DNA of 64,000 bases, from assembly GCA_030512335.1 (NCBI GenBank), contig JAULSU010000007.1, forward strand, positions 4,091,243 to 4,155,242. The letters are read 5' to 3'. The translations under genes and the position numbers were made by a program. Source of the DNA: Immersiella caudata. Taxonomy: Eukaryota > Ascomycota > Sordariomycetes > Sordariales > Lasiosphaeriaceae. Each line of letters begins with the position of its first letter. The stretch's first letter is position 1. Below the pieces are notes generated by a model that saw only the letters and a program-made list of their open reading frames with translations, ran no database searches and was not told the origin of the DNA. Shown piece by piece: positions 1 through 11,824 of the stretch.

Positions 1-1
1 C

Positions 2-175
2 CTCGACCAGCTCACCCAAGGCTCTCACTTTACGCGGCAGATGAGGCAGTGGGATGGCGTCGGAGATCCGAATCACAAGCGGCCGTACATGTATTCGGAG
101 CCCAAGACGACGGATGTCAGTGGGTCGACGCAGACCCGTGTTAACGATGGTACTCCGCTCAGCACTGTTGCATAG
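2..175 (+). CDS. C-terminal end of an unidentified protein (partial, left edge)
   Basis: An open frame enters from the left edge and ends at TAG 173-175, giving 57 residues. The segment is hydrophilic, with a run of charged and aromatic residues (RQMRQWDGVGDPNHKRPYMY) followed by a Ser/Thr-rich tail, so it looks like real coding sequence rather than a chance frame. I do not recognise the family from this piece. The other two forward frames close within the same stretch. Confidence 0.5.
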   Translation, partial: LDQLTQGSHFTRQMRQWDGVGDPNHKRPYMYSEPKTTDVSGSTQTRVNDGTPLSTVA

Positions 176-963
176 AGCGCATTGGATGCCATGACTTGCA
201 GTTCTTTGTATTTTTTTGGGAGCCCTTTGTGGCAGGGAAAAGCGTCTTGCTTATGACAGACATGGATGGAAGAAACAGGAAAAGGGAATATGGGCTCGGT
301 TTCTGGGTTGGGTTACGGTGTTTTGGGCCTCTTTTCGGTTGGCATGTACGGGCTGGTTGTACTGCATGTGCCTTGTATTTGTGCATTTGGACGGTTGACC
401 CGTTGGGAACCCTCACGTGGCTTGGATTTGGCCAGCTTGGGATGGCGGCGGTGATGCATCTTTTTTGGACATCCCGGCAGGCAGAAAGATACTAATTGTA
501 ATGAATTCTCCCTTGCAGCATTGTCTTCATCACGTCATAGTCTGTTTGTTGAGCGCGGATTGGGCGTCGGAGGGCTCTGTGGCTGGAGAATATCGAATAC
601 TGGCACCAGTAGTGCTCACTTCTCCCCCCCCCTCACAAAAGAAATACGGCCTGTATTCTTACCCCGCCCACGGCATGTGGGCAGCGGAAGCTACAGCTGC
701 ATGCGCCGCGCCGGTGCGCGCGTTATCTTGCTTGGCGGGTGGAAATGGCACCATGCCCCTGTCTGCGGGACTGGGGAGGGGATGACCAGTAATCCACCAC
801 ATGCGGCGAAGACTGGCGAACGAGGCCGGGGTCCCGCGTCCGAATTGACAGTCTATATATTGATTCTGGAGTCCCCGCTGGCGGCGATCATTATTCTGAC
901 TTTACACCTTGTTCCTTCTCCTTTCCTCGATTTTTGGTGCTGACAGCGTTCGTCACGGCCAGC
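176..963. other. Intergenic region, probable promoter of the dienelactone hydrolase gene
   Basis: No convincing gene is seen. There is a C-rich tract near 622-634 and a TATATAT at 854-860, about 105 bases before the next start codon. Confidence 0.5.
854..860 (+). promoter_or_regulatory. TATA-like box
   Basis: TATATAT lies 104-110 bases upstream of the start codon at 964, a usual distance for a fungal core promoter with a short leader. Position and sequence only; no start-site data. Confidence 0.35.
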
Positions 964-1975
964 ATGCGGACTTCTTTGACTAGCCTGCTCCTTTGGGGCG
1001 CCGCTTCCTTTACCTCCGTCTCCGCGCAGGAAGTCGAATCCTTCGGCGGCGGCGCCGGCGGAGGAGGAGGAGGAGGAGGTGGTGGTGGTGGAGGTGGAAG
1101 CGGCGGTAGTTGGAGCAAGCCAACGTGCAAGTACGGCGACGACCCGAACATCATCGCCCACACCGGCACCCCGGTGGGATCCCTCAAGACCTACCAAGGA
1201 GGTGAGTTTATCTCCGCCCCCTTCCCCCCTTCCTGAACCTATGAACTAACATCGTCACACAGCGAGCCTCTACGTCTCAGAGCCCTCCTCATGCAAAAAC
1301 CCCTCCATCGGCGTCATCTACCTCACCGACGCCTTTGGCATCCAATTCGTCAACAACAAGCTCCTCGCCGACTCCTTCGCCCGTGCTGGCTTCTTCGCCG
1401 TCGCCCCCGACATGTTCGAAGGCGACCCGGCCCCCTTTGACCTCGCAACCCCCGGCTTCAACGCCACTGAATGGACCCTCCTCCACAACCCCACCGCCAT
1501 CACCCCCATCCTCAACAAGGCCATTGCCTACATCCAGTCTAAGGGCATCACCAAGATCGCCGCGACGGGGTACTGCTTCGGCGGTCGCTACTCCTTCCGT
1601 CTGCTTGCTGCGGGGACGGGCGTCAAGGTTGCGTTTTCCGCGCATCCTAGTTTGTTGGAGGATTCCGAGATTTTGGCGATTACGGGGCCTATCAGTGTTG
1701 CTGCTGCTGGTGGGTTTTCCTTCTTTTTTCCCCGTGATGTGTGAGTGAGGTGGCTGATATATGATGCAGAAATTGATGCCATGATGTCCCCCGCCAGACG
1801 CTCCCAGATTGAAGGGTTCCTCGCAAACAACGTCTCACAGCCGTACCAGGTTAACCTGTACGGTGGTACTGCCCATGGGTTTGCTACGCGTGGTGATATT
1901 ACTCTTCCGGAGCAGAAGTTTGGCAAGGAGGCGGCTTTTTACCAGGCGGTTAGGTGGTTTAGTGCTTGGGCTTGA
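964..1975 (+). CDS. Secreted dienelactone hydrolase family protein
   Basis: Three exons (964-1201, 1263-1709, 1770-1975) give 296 residues; both introns have canonical GT...AG ends and keep phase. Residues 1-21 form a signal peptide ending Ser-Val-Ser-Ala. They are followed by a glycine-rich linker (about residues 28-46) and then an alpha/beta-hydrolase core. The catalytic triad of the dienelactone hydrolase family is visible: Cys184 in GYCFGG, Asp231 in the E-I-D motif directly after intron 2, and His264 in TAHGF. Family members open cyclic lactones and related esters. Fungal homologues are usually cytosolic, so export plus a Gly linker is unusual. The linker uses mixed GGN codons (mostly GGA and GGT), so it is not a simple homopolymer artefact. 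The true substrate cannot be told from sequence. Confidence 0.88.
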
Positions 1976-3265
1976 GTGGTTCTGCGTGTTTGGGGTTTCA
2001 CTTCATGATATCCTGGTTTTGGTTTTATGGTTTTGGGCTTCAATAGCGATTTGGATTTAATGAATAATTGTTATGAGGGACTGTTTGACTTGAGATGATT
2101 TCCCTGTTGCCAAGCTTCTTCATTCCCGGCCTGAGCAGACAAAGGTGACAGACAATGGCCTTTTGTCAGTTGAGGGGACGGCTCAACCTTCAGTTGGGGT
2201 ACGCCAAAAATCCAACCCGCCAAGGCAAGACTGTCTCACCAATCTTGTCTCTTTGGCGATAGGGCTGCCTGTCATGATGGACAACGGAGAATATTCGCAA
2301 GTTAGCGAAGACGCCACGTTGTGGTTGACAGGCCTGCCACGTGGGATTGCTCCCGCCCGAAAGTAATTGCCGACCCGTGTCTCACACTGGAGGCGGTCCC
2401 CTATCTCCCAGCCTACTGTTTTTAAGTCGAATTTCAATCGACAAACTTTTTTTGCTTTACCTCACCGTCAGAGTCATCAAAATCTTACATTCTACACAAG
2501 ATAGCGTCAGGATTCCCCCTCTTGTCGCACAGGATTAAGAGCCCAAAGGGCCAGCTTCAGAGACCCTTCGAATACGACGCTGCCCACCCTGCCGAGCATG
2601 TCGCCCCCACATTGCGTGCCGTCCTTCACGTTCCTCCGTGCCATAAACTCCACCAATAATGACCCGCCCGGCAAGGACACCCGCTCACCACGTTCTGATT
2701 AAACCATAGGCTCAACGGGCATCATGGCTCTTTCTCTGAAGAAAACGTCGTGACATCGGCGCTTGGCGTTCTTTGCTGGTACTACGGTCAAGTGACGGTG
2801 TTGCATCGTCTCGTGCTCCATTCTCGCGGAAATGTCATCAACAATGTCAATATTCTAGAAAATACAGCCCCTCGTCAAAGACCCTGTGAGTGGACGGTGG
2901 GAACTCTGCGATGGTAGTGGTCAAGAAGTTGGCGAGCAGTGAGTTTGCAAAGAGCCCTGGAACCAAGGACACTTGAGAGGGCAACTAAGAACTCAAAAGA
3001 TGGGATGCAGGACGTTGGACGTGATTTGGCAATACCGGATTAGGGCTGCATTTATTCCGTGTCCAGAACAAACCATCAGTCAATTGATATACATGAAGAT
3101 AAAAAGTAGAAGGGAATTTGGCCACTACAACACCTAGATCCAAAGTCTCCAAACGATAATACATTAATGGAAGAGAAGATATATGCTTCAGGACAAAGGA
3201 AACTCGTAACATCGATCATAGGCATCGCACTATGTCATCACTCACGCCACCCACATCATGTCAAC
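1976..3265. other. Intergenic region between convergent genes
   Basis: This holds the 3' ends of the hydrolase on the plus strand and the carboxylesterase on the minus strand. I see a CACGTG at 2338-2343 and small repeats of a CCTGTC/GACAGG motif near 2268 and 2328, but no gene. Confidence 0.4.
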
Positions 3266-5081
3266 CTAAGCGTACAACCCCTCAACCCAGAAACGGCAGC
3301 GAGGATTAGCCGCCGGGTCAGGTTGGGCAACGGTATTGCCGGTATCAGTGATGTTGAGGATCTTGTTCTGGGAAGTGTACACCGGGATGATGTTGGCGGT
3401 GCTGCCACTGCTGGTGCCGGAGATGGCGTAATCGACGAACCACTGCTGCATCTGGCGGGCGATACCGCCGGGAATCGGGATGCCGAGCCAATCAACGGGC
3501 TCGCCGTTGTAGAAGGTGAAGGCGACGTCGTTGGCGTGCAGGGCGGGCCAGACGCTGAACTTGGCGGCGCGGGTGGTGTTTTGGTAGGCGAGGTCGGTTG
3601 CAAAGGCGTTGCAGAGGACAATGGCCTCGGCCACGGCGAGCTTGAGACGCTGGGTCTGGGTGGTGTATGGCTGGGCGCCGGAGAAGTCTTCGGGGTAGAC
3701 GGTGGTGGCGAGGGTGTTGATCTTGGATGCCGGGATCGAGGGAAGGAGACCCTGGAAGTACGCTTTGAAGGCCGTGTTATCCTGAACGCGGGGGTCGGTG
3801 AAGATGAGGGCCTCGTCGGCAGTGTAAGTCACGATGACATCAACGTTGCGGTCGACACGCTTAAGGGCAAGTGAGCGGACGAGCTGGTCGGGGAAGAAGA
3901 AGCCGTCAACGTTTGGGCCCCAGGTGAAGTGGCCGAAGCTTGATGCACCGGCGATGGCCAAGTTGACACCCTGAAGCGTGGAGTACGGGAGGCTGCGGGC
4001 AGCATTCATGCTGGAAACACCAGCAGCGGCGAGGAACTGAGTGTAGACCTGAGCATACACGGTCGCATCAGTAGCGGGGCGGATGGCCGGACTCTGGATG
4101 ATGGCGCGCTTGAAGGGCACCGAGCCGTCAATACCCCAGAAGGAGGTGAGCTGAGCGGCGATGCTGCTGGCGCCTGCCGACTCGCCAATGACGGTGACCT
4201 TGCTCGCATCACCACCAAACTTGTGGATGTTGGCCTGAACCCAGAGGAGGGCAAGGCGCTGGTCGTACAGGCCGGCATTGGTGGCGACATCCCAGTCAGC
4301 AGGGCCTCTGGGAGGGAAGCCAAAGAGACCACTGAAGGTTGTCAGGGAGGAAGGGCAGGGGCGTAACTGGGTGTAACTCACACGCGATAGTTGATGCCGA
4401 CGTAGACGAATCCAGTCTTCCCGTCGCGGAGGCCCTGAGCAATGAGGCCGGTGGGATCAACGCCGTTCTTGGAGCCTCTAGCAAATCCGCCGCCGTGGAT
4501 CCACACGAGAACGGGCAAGTTCTTGCGATTGTTCTCAAAGACGGCCCGGGGAGACTTTACGTCGAGGTACAGGCAGTCCTCGTTCTGACGCGGGTCCGGG
4601 GGTGGAGGGCCGGTCGGAGGTGGGGGAGCACTTCCGGTGACCTGCTCGATGGCAAAGGGGATGGAGATGCCGAACCACCCGGCATCTGCCTGCGGACAGA
4701 TCTTCGGGGTAGCAGTACCATCGTCAACGGTCCGGTTGATGGTGATCTTGGGGATCGGCACGCGGAAACGAAGCGGGCCCACTGGCGGCTCAGCGAAGGG
4801 GATGTTATTAAAGGTGTAGTAGCCGTGGGTAGTCTGGTGTCAGGGTATCAGCACCATCTGGTCGAAACACTCTCAAAAGGCGAGAAAATAAAACCGCCGA
4901 CTGGAAAGGAAATTTCCGGGCGGAGATGGGGATGGTGTGGGTGCTGGCCACTCACATTGCCAACGACCTGGCCGCGGTGCACAGATGTGAGCAGATCGAC
5001 AACGGGCAGGCTCTGTCCGGCGGCGAGGCCCGAGAGAGCCAGGGCTGACACACACCCCGAAAAGTAGCCACGGAAACCCAT
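3266..5081 (-). CDS. Secreted type-B carboxylesterase/lipase
   Basis: Three exons (5081-4956, 4833-4382, 4331-3266) give 547 residues, a usual length for fungal type-B carboxylesterases. Residues 1-22 are a signal peptide. The oxyanion-hole HGGGF is at 155-159 and the second family signature EDCLYLDV at about 127-134. The nucleophile elbow GESAGA has Ser244, and the other triad members are probably Glu366 (in TADEA) and His459 (in LHANDVAF). It should hydrolyse carboxylic esters outside the cell. A short Pro-rich loop (about 111-122) sits just before the EDCLYL signature. The start at 5081 is the first ATG of the frame; an upstream extension would need a GTG. The two introns (122 and 50 bases) are canonical and the protein joins smoothly at NYRV-GLFGFP. 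Confidence 0.92.
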
Positions 5082-7297
5082 GCTAAACGAAAAGACCAAT
5101 AAAAAGAGCGACACAGTTTGCGACTGGAGGCGGCCACGGGTGGGTTGAGGAGGAGAGGATATGGAATGACGATCCAGGTTTCGTTCGGGTTTTAATTTAT
5201 TTTGTTCAGTCGCTATTCGCTTGGCTTCCTTTTACTTGGCCTTTGTGCAACGGTACCAGAATAGAAACAAACTGAATGCTGTCGCGGATCTTGTGGGTTC
5301 TGAGTGGGGTTAGCGCTGGCGCGATGTTTCGTCTTGGCCATCTGCGGGTCGGTGCCAGTGATCAGAGCTTGGGGCACCAGGTGCCCGGAAACCGGGTGAC
5401 CACCAAAAGTGTTCTGCATGCGGGAGCAAAGAGGCGAACCGGGCGGCATCTGCCTCTCGACTGGGCGCTCGTTGTCCGCGCCCGGAGGTATTTTGGTCGC
5501 CTTGGGGTGAGCCGTTTCGTCACCGCGGTTAGGGGGATGCATTGAGTGCTTGTACTATGGGCTCTGGAAATTAGCATTTTGGTTCGATTCAGAAGCGGGG
5601 GCTCGTGATGTCCTGGGATCCGGGATGTGGAGTGAAAATGCAACGCTGCCGGCAGTGCAATCGGCAACCCACGATCTGATTCCTGATGCACGTGGGCCGG
5701 GAACCTCCAGAACACTGCTAGGCTGGGCCTAGTGTGGGACGTCGCCAGCCTGGGGGAATGCAGGTGAGAGGCGCAGATGGGTCCTGATACGAGCGCCTGA
5801 ACCCGAAGCCGATCAATCGCTGCAGGTCTGTGTGGTCGCATTATGAGATTGTCTGAAAACCAAATTGGAAACGCGCCATGCAAGAATCCAATTCATCTCG
5901 ATGACCAGAGGGCGTCAGCGCTGAGAGGAGCGCTTGACAGCTGTGATTGCAGTGGTAGGTAGAGGCGGGGTTGGGCGGCGCCCCGTCTTTGCGCCGTTGA
6001 AGTGAGGGAAAACATTTCCAATTATCGGGGAGTTGCTGCGAGAATCACAGCTCGAGCGCATTGCATCGGCCCAGATAAAATCTTCATGCTTCACTGCAGC
6101 TTCCCAAGCGAGAAACGTGGGGATCGGAAGTCAAGCACTAGGGGAAGGCGCCATCCAGGGTCCGATGGCTCCACCTTCCTGAATCAGGAGTGAGTCCCGA
6201 GCCTCGGGCTTCCAAGGCCCTCCCTGCTCAAGCCACTGTGGTCATCAACGATCCGAACAATGGCTAGGACGAAGAGGGAAGCAGACCATAGGTAACTCAT
6301 TTCCCACTCTCCTGGAACGGGTAGTCTGAGGTGGTATTTCTTACTTTTCGACTGGGAATAGCAGGACAGCGGACCGCTTTGACGGTAGCACTATCACGTC
6401 TTCTGCAGCGTTAGTAGTCTTTACCAACAGCTACTGCAGCCACAGCCAGCCCACGCTGCTACCATGATGCATATTATCGGCCAACGGATGCACGCCCAAG
6501 TCCTCCCACTAACTAAAGTTCTCGCCAACATGGGATGAAAACCCCTGCCGGTCTAATGTCAGCCTGATCACAACCCGACCCGTCCTCAACGGAACGCCGT
6601 ATTCGATAGTGTACCTACCGATGTAGTCTTCAATACCCGGACTTGAGAAACCCCGAGAGCCAGTTTTCCCATCATCACACCACAAAGAATTTGTTTGGCT
6701 CCGTTAATGCCGACAAAGGAGGGAATTGGGGCCTTGGGCACTCTCCCCCGTCCTCCCAAAGCATCTCATTAGCAACAAACAAGGCGCTCCCGTTCGGTTC
6801 GGGCTGTGGCGTGCAGACTGCTACGATCTATAGAATGACGGCTGTCTTCCAGCCTAGCTATACTCGTTCGGGTCGTAATATTCAGCTGGCCTTCTGCAGG
6901 ATACCACACAACGGTTGCACGCGCTAGCTTAGGCGGATCCCGAGAATTCCGAGGAAGACGTACCCATAACCATTGGGGGGAGGAGTTGGTTGGTACCCTG
7001 AATCAGGGGACTACTGACTTGGCGCATGTAGTTATTATGGATTCATTGTGCTCCCTTGGCGCTTTGACAGCAAGAAGAAATTGTGTGAATGTCTATGCGG
7101 CAGCTTAACTTTTACATTTTCCGACTTGTAACACCGGGCGCTGATAATAAGGTTGCCAGATCGTCTTTATTTCGGCCACAATAATATTATCAAAAGGAAA
7201 GTAGTAACTTCACAAGACTCCCTAAACAGAGCATTTCTCTGTCGAACACCCAAAAAAACCTTCCCGGGTTCACCCAGACTCCCCCAGAAATACTCCT
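5082..7297. other. Long intergenic region, no gene recognised
   Basis: About 2.2 kb between the divergent-side promoter of the carboxylesterase and the 3' end of the GPI-type gene. Only short frames of low coding quality exist on both strands. Nothing resembles a known family, a tRNA or a repeat shared with the rest of the window. Confidence 0.4.
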
Positions 7298-7775
7298 TCA
7301 CATATTAACCGCGATCGCAGCCCCACCAAGCAACGCGCCAACCGCCACCGCCCCAGTCCTCCTTGGTGCGGCGTTCGGGCTCGTGGCAGTAGCCCTCGTG
7401 CTCGCAGCACTGGTGACAGAGCTGACACGAGAGGAGACAGAGCTGACAACAGAAGATATGGCTGAGGTAATAGAGCTCCTATCCCCCTCAGTGGCAGTCG
7501 AGAGAACTGATGAGAAAGAGGATAGCTGGATAGAGGCGTCTTCGGTCAGGGAGCTGACGATGGATGAAGCCTCGGATGCGATCGATGATAGCAAGTCGCC
7601 AGTTGTAGAGGTGAGCGGGTTGGTTCTGGTGGTGGGATCGATGCCGATGCGAGTGGTTGTTGGGCCTATTTGGGCCTTCATAAGTTAGTCTTGGTTAGCT
7701 TGTGGGAAGGTTTGGTTGTTGTTGGCCTACCGTGGCCATGGAGACCAAGCCAGCAAAGGGGATGGTGCAGCGCAT
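7298..7775 (-). CDS. Small Ser/Thr/Ala-rich GPI-anchored-type cell wall protein
   Basis: Two exons (7775-7731 and 7675-7298) give 140 residues. The 15-codon first exon encodes most of a short signal peptide (MRCTIPFAGLVSMATA). The mature part is very rich in Ser, Val, Thr and Ala with many Ser pairs, suited to O-mannosylation. It ends in a weakly hydrophobic tail (VAVGALLGGAAIAVNM) after small residues, as GPI-attachment signals do. It has no Cys-pattern or enzyme motif, so it is most likely a wall or surface protein. The splice join (55-base intron) is inferred from phase and signal-peptide logic. A TATA box lies 112-118 bases upstream. Confidence 0.72.
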
Positions 7776-8146
7776 GTTGAATAGTGAGATGGCTCTGGGT
7801 TTGGAAGCAGTGTAATATGAGTGCAATCCCCAGCTGAAGAAGGAAGAACCGGGGGAACTAACGGCATGAAGGGGAAGTCTACTCGTTTTATATGCCGTCA
7901 GTGAGTTGTTCGTGTAAAGAGTGGCAAACTGTGTCATTGGTCTTTTCAAGTGGTGTCGAATAAATGAAGCTGATGTCATGACATTCTCCCCACATGCCAA
8001 GAAGACGGTAATAGGCCAATCCCATATTAGCCGCCCCGAGGCGAATGACACCAGAAACCTGGCGTATTATCATCATTTGAGTATTCTTCACCTTACCCAG
8101 AAAATCCTAACCACATATCCTATCCATACACCACAATCCAACCTTC
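7776..8146. promoter_or_regulatory. Promoter of the GPI-type gene with TATA box at 7887-7893
   Basis: Read on the minus strand, TATAAAA is at 7893-7887, upstream of the ATG at 7775. The rest of the stretch also holds the 3' end of the DUF3292 gene. No other gene is seen. Confidence 0.4.
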
Positions 8147-10381
8147 TCACCAAGCCTCCCACTTCTGCCCCCCCATCGCCACCAACCGATTAAACAACTC
8201 ATCCCTCAACGGCACCGCCGTAACCTTGTACTTCCTCCCCTCTCCCGTCACAATCTCCAACCCATCCTTCACCTCCCTATTCAAACTCCAACCCACCACC
8301 AGCTTTGCCTTCCACCCATACCCCCCAATCTTCCTCACCTCGACAATATCACTCACCGCCACGCTCCACACCGGATGCAAATCATCCCTCGTCTGCGTGC
8401 CAATCTTTTCCTGCGTTTCCTTCGCTCCGAACGCGACCACCGGCAGCGACGCCGCCGTGGAGAGGTAGACGTGTCCTTTCTTGCCGTCGTATCTCGCTTC
8501 AAACTCGACTGGACCGCTCACCGGGACGGAATTCGGAGGGGGGATGACCCCTTTCCTGTCACGCGCGTGTCTGCTTCCCGCCGCGGCGCGAACGGTGTCG
8601 GTGCCGATGGCGGTGTGGACTGCGCCTGCGGTGGTGCCGCGGAAGAAGTTGAGAAGCTTTGAGCCTTTTTTGCCATGGGAGGTGGATTTCGCGGCGGCGA
8701 CGTCGGAGGGGGCTTGGTGTTTCGTGGATGCGTCGTGGGAGATGGCAGCGTCGAGTTCGGAGGGGGTGGCGTTGAGGGGGGGTTCGGAGCCCGTGGCGCG
8801 GAGCGAGTCGTTGGTGAGGGAGGCGGGTTGGTCTGGGGGTGGGGAGCCGACGCGGGGAGGGGGAGGAAGGGGAGCGTGGTTGGCTTCGCCGATACGGAGG
8901 AGGGTGATGGTGAGTTGGGCGTTGGTGGGCATGCCTTTGAGGAGGGTGCTGGGGGGTGTTAGTTACTGGGGTCATGACTGGAAAGGGGTAAAAGTGGGGC
9001 TTACTTTCGGAGCTCGAGGAGCTTCTGCCAGTTGGGGATGGTGCGGTTGAGCCAGCCCAGGCCGCGGGAGATGATGGGGTCGCCGAAGAAGCTGAAGCCA
9101 ATGGCGAATGTGAGGGCTTTGGTGAACATGTATGACGTGACGAAGAGCGAGACACCGAGGATTGGCACGATGACACCGGCAAGTCGCATGCGATGGGTTT
9201 CCTTGGGGAATGGTGGAGTTGGCGAAAGCGCACTACAACTTGTAAGTCACCATCAAAGGAGCTCCTTGCGGGCACACTCACTTTGCAACCCTCTCCCAGT
9301 TGTCAGTCATGTCGCCAAGCATGTGCATAATGGGCCTCATCTTGGTCCACAGCGCAGTCTCCATCGGCACCTTGGTCTTATCGTGCTTCGCCCCAGGTTT
9401 GGATCCAGCAGCTCTGTCCTTTGCTTGGGCAACGCCCATAGCGATGGCTGTCGGGTCAGGGGCTGCAGCTGGCTCCTCGTCCTCAGGGTCCGGATCACCC
9501 TGAGGGTGCTTGCCAGCCGCACTGCTCAGAGCAACTTGAGCGATGCCATTGACAAAGTTGCTCGCTTCCTGCTCAACAGCCTCACCCATGTGATTCTCTG
9601 GAGCACCCGTGGCACTATCATGGCTGCCCAAGACTCCCGACTTTGGCTTCTGCACACCACCTGTCTTGCTGTCGACCAGCGAAACCGGGGCCGGAGGGAA
9701 GAGAAACTCCCGTGACTTTGGGTACACGATGAGAGCGACCAGGACCGACAGGAGCAAGGGAACGATAAAGTCGAAAAGCCATGCGATGAAGTAAGCTGCA
9801 GCAAACCAAGACGTTCGTTTCGTCTCGCGCCACGAGCGCAGGCGGGCAATGTGTTTAACCGCTGCGAGAACCCTGACTCCAATGCTCATGTACAGCCGCT
9901 CAAGATTGGCTCGTAGCTTGTCGGGCGAAAATTCGTCTTCGTCTGCGATATTGAGATCGAGTCCGCCGGGTACGGAGTACTTTACTGCCTTGAGGTGGTA
10001 GATTTGCTGTCATGGCGGTGGTGTTAGTCGGAGATCGGACGGACCCACTCGCGCACCAACGGCGCAGGTACCAGTACTTGCCTTGTCAAACCGTCGCAAG
10101 AGCAGCCACAGTTCCTCGTTGTCCATGCCGCCCACTAACGGCGCGGCAATGTCCTCCTTCCTTTCGTTCCATCCTAGATCGTGCACTTCTTCTTCATGGT
10201 CGAGTTGTGCGTGCCCCTTTTCCGCATGGTCGTCTGTTGCGAGCGCATGGGAAAGTGACTTGTACTCCGCTTGGCTCGGGTTTGTGGGGTCGGCGGCCGG
10301 AATTGGCAGCAGGTCTTTGAGACCCGTACCCGGGCCGGCATCGCCTGTCGCGGCATTAGCTTCTCGGGGGCGTGAAGCCAT
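8147..10381 (-). CDS. DUF3292 family membrane protein
   Basis: Four exons (10381-10082, 10006-9282, 9232-9005, 8948-8147) give 684 residues. The layout is an acidic N-terminal region (1-100), a conserved block with a long hydrophobic double segment (about 167-195), a Pro/Ala/Asp-rich linker, a second hydrophobic stretch (about 360-392), another disordered Pro-rich linker, and a conserved C-terminal beta-rich domain. This arrangement matches the fungal DUF3292 family, whose biochemical role I do not know; a role at an internal membrane is inferred from the hydrophobic segments. The first intron starts GCAAGT after AAG and so is a GC-AG intron; the other two are GT-AG. All phases agree (0, 2, 2). 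Confidence 0.85.
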
Positions 10382-11413
10382 CTCGTATTAGCTGTAGAAA
10401 TAAACCTATTATGATGCCGATGTCGTTAGAACTGTTGCATAGCTGGGACGGTGTCGCGCCAAATCCGCATCGCGCTGCGCTGGCGTAAAGTATAAATGGG
10501 ACGAGTGCAGTTCCTGGCAGGTGAAGTGATGTCAGTTGTGGTTGCAAGCGTCAAGTTCGGTCGATGACATCAATGGCGACCAATCAGCGGCTTTCCCGGC
10601 TGAAGTGACGCAGCGGCCCCGAGAACCAGGATCAAACGGCGATGGGATCGATCTGGCCCCGCTCATCCATGTTACGGTATCAAAGATGAGCGGATGATCG
10701 TGCTGGGTTTCAAGAACAGTGTCGGGTTGAGGCATTTGATCAGAAGGTTGCAGTCTCGAAGACAAGCAGGGCAGCGGACTGAAACCGCTGGAGCTCCCAG
10801 TGGCGGCTGTCACCAGCTGCCAGCTTACCGACCAGCTCGCTATCAAAACGGCAAACCAACATCCCCAGCGCATCATTGACGAGTGGAGCCAACCATCCTT
10901 GACGGTGCAGCAGTTTAAAACCTCGTATTTCCCCTTTGGATCTCATCGGATAGATCTCAGAAGCGTGAGAGGTTGCTGAGCACGGATGGCCTCGCTTCCG
11001 GAGTGCCGATGATGTCATTGAAGCTCCTTTCTCAGCCATGAGATGAGACGCTTCAAGAAGCTCAAACAAAAGTAACCGCAAATGAACAGCCGCACATTAA
11101 ATAAAATAAACAATCCATACCCTTCGTAAAACTACTTACTATACAACACAATACACACCGCGCATCCTCGCTGTACAGCTGTATCGATCCATGCGACCCT
11201 TCTTCGAACCACCCAGGCTCTAGGTTGCGGGCGAAGTCGTAAGGGTGGTTGAACCAAAAAGAACGGGTGAACAAAACTCAAAAATAGAATACGCTCCAGA
11301 TCCCCGCCTCCTTCTTCCCCCCGAAGTGGCCTCGTCCTCGACGCCGCTGAAAGATCCATCCCAAGAATCGTGTCCCCTGATGATGTGGCCGGGCGGCAGG
11401 AATTCAGGAATTC
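10382..11413. other. Intergenic region, no confident gene
   Basis: About 1 kb. A minus-strand frame at 10532-10876 begins with a signal-peptide-like stretch, but its remainder has no coding character I can recognise. I leave it uncalled. Confidence 0.35.
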
Positions 11414-11824
11414 CTAGTTCCCTGGCAACGGACGCTGAGATTGAAACATCTTTACCGGGGTCGGAGGCGGAGTCGCTGTGGCAGCGGGCTCCGTTGATTT
11501 GGAAGCAGCAGCGTAGGCGTGAAATTTCCCCCAGAATGGGAGATCAAAGTGCTTGTCCCTCTTATTGTGCCGGACGCGCCCCTGGCCGCACATTTCTTTG
11601 GGCGGCGCATCGTAATCGAAAGGCACCTTGTAGATCTTCCTCACGGGGGTTTCCGCCCAGACCTCGGGCGGAGGAATCACGGGGTTGACGGCGTGTGCGG
11701 CGGGGGAGTCGAGGGTGGTGGTCGGGGCATCGAGGGATGCATTTGGTATGGACAGAAGCACAGGGCCGGCCATGGCCATGGCTGAAAGACTGGAGATGGA
11801 GAGGAAAAGCGTTGGGAGGTGCAT
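11414..11824 (-). CDS. Small secreted protein, unknown function
   Basis: Single exon of 136 residues starting at the ATG at 11824. The first 22 residues are a good signal peptide (MHLPTLFLSISSLSAMAMAG). The mature part is Pro/Ala-rich, carries a basic central stretch and a single Cys, and ends with a Pro/Thr-rich tail. The frame is open further upstream, but the signal peptide decides the start. No family was recognised. Confidence 0.6.
   Translation of the reverse strand: MHLPTLFLSISSLSAMAMAGPVLLSIPNASLDAPTTTLDSPAAHAVNPVIPPPEVWAETPVRKIYKVPFDYDAPPKEMCGQGRVRHNKRDKHFDLPFWGKFHAYAAASKSTEPAATATPPPTPVKMFQSQRPLPGN

Noticed and set aside
5575..5600. B-box-like GGTTCGATTC suggesting a tRNA
   Set aside because: The T-stem pairs only weakly and no matching A box, anticodon arm or acceptor stem exists upstream.
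7298..7688. Plus-strand frame antisense to the GPI-type gene
   Set aside because: The Ser-rich sense strand explains it; the Glu/Val-rich antisense is its mirror.
10532..10876. Minus-strand frame with a signal-peptide-like start
   Set aside because: The rest of the 114 codons has no coding character or relatives I can recognise.
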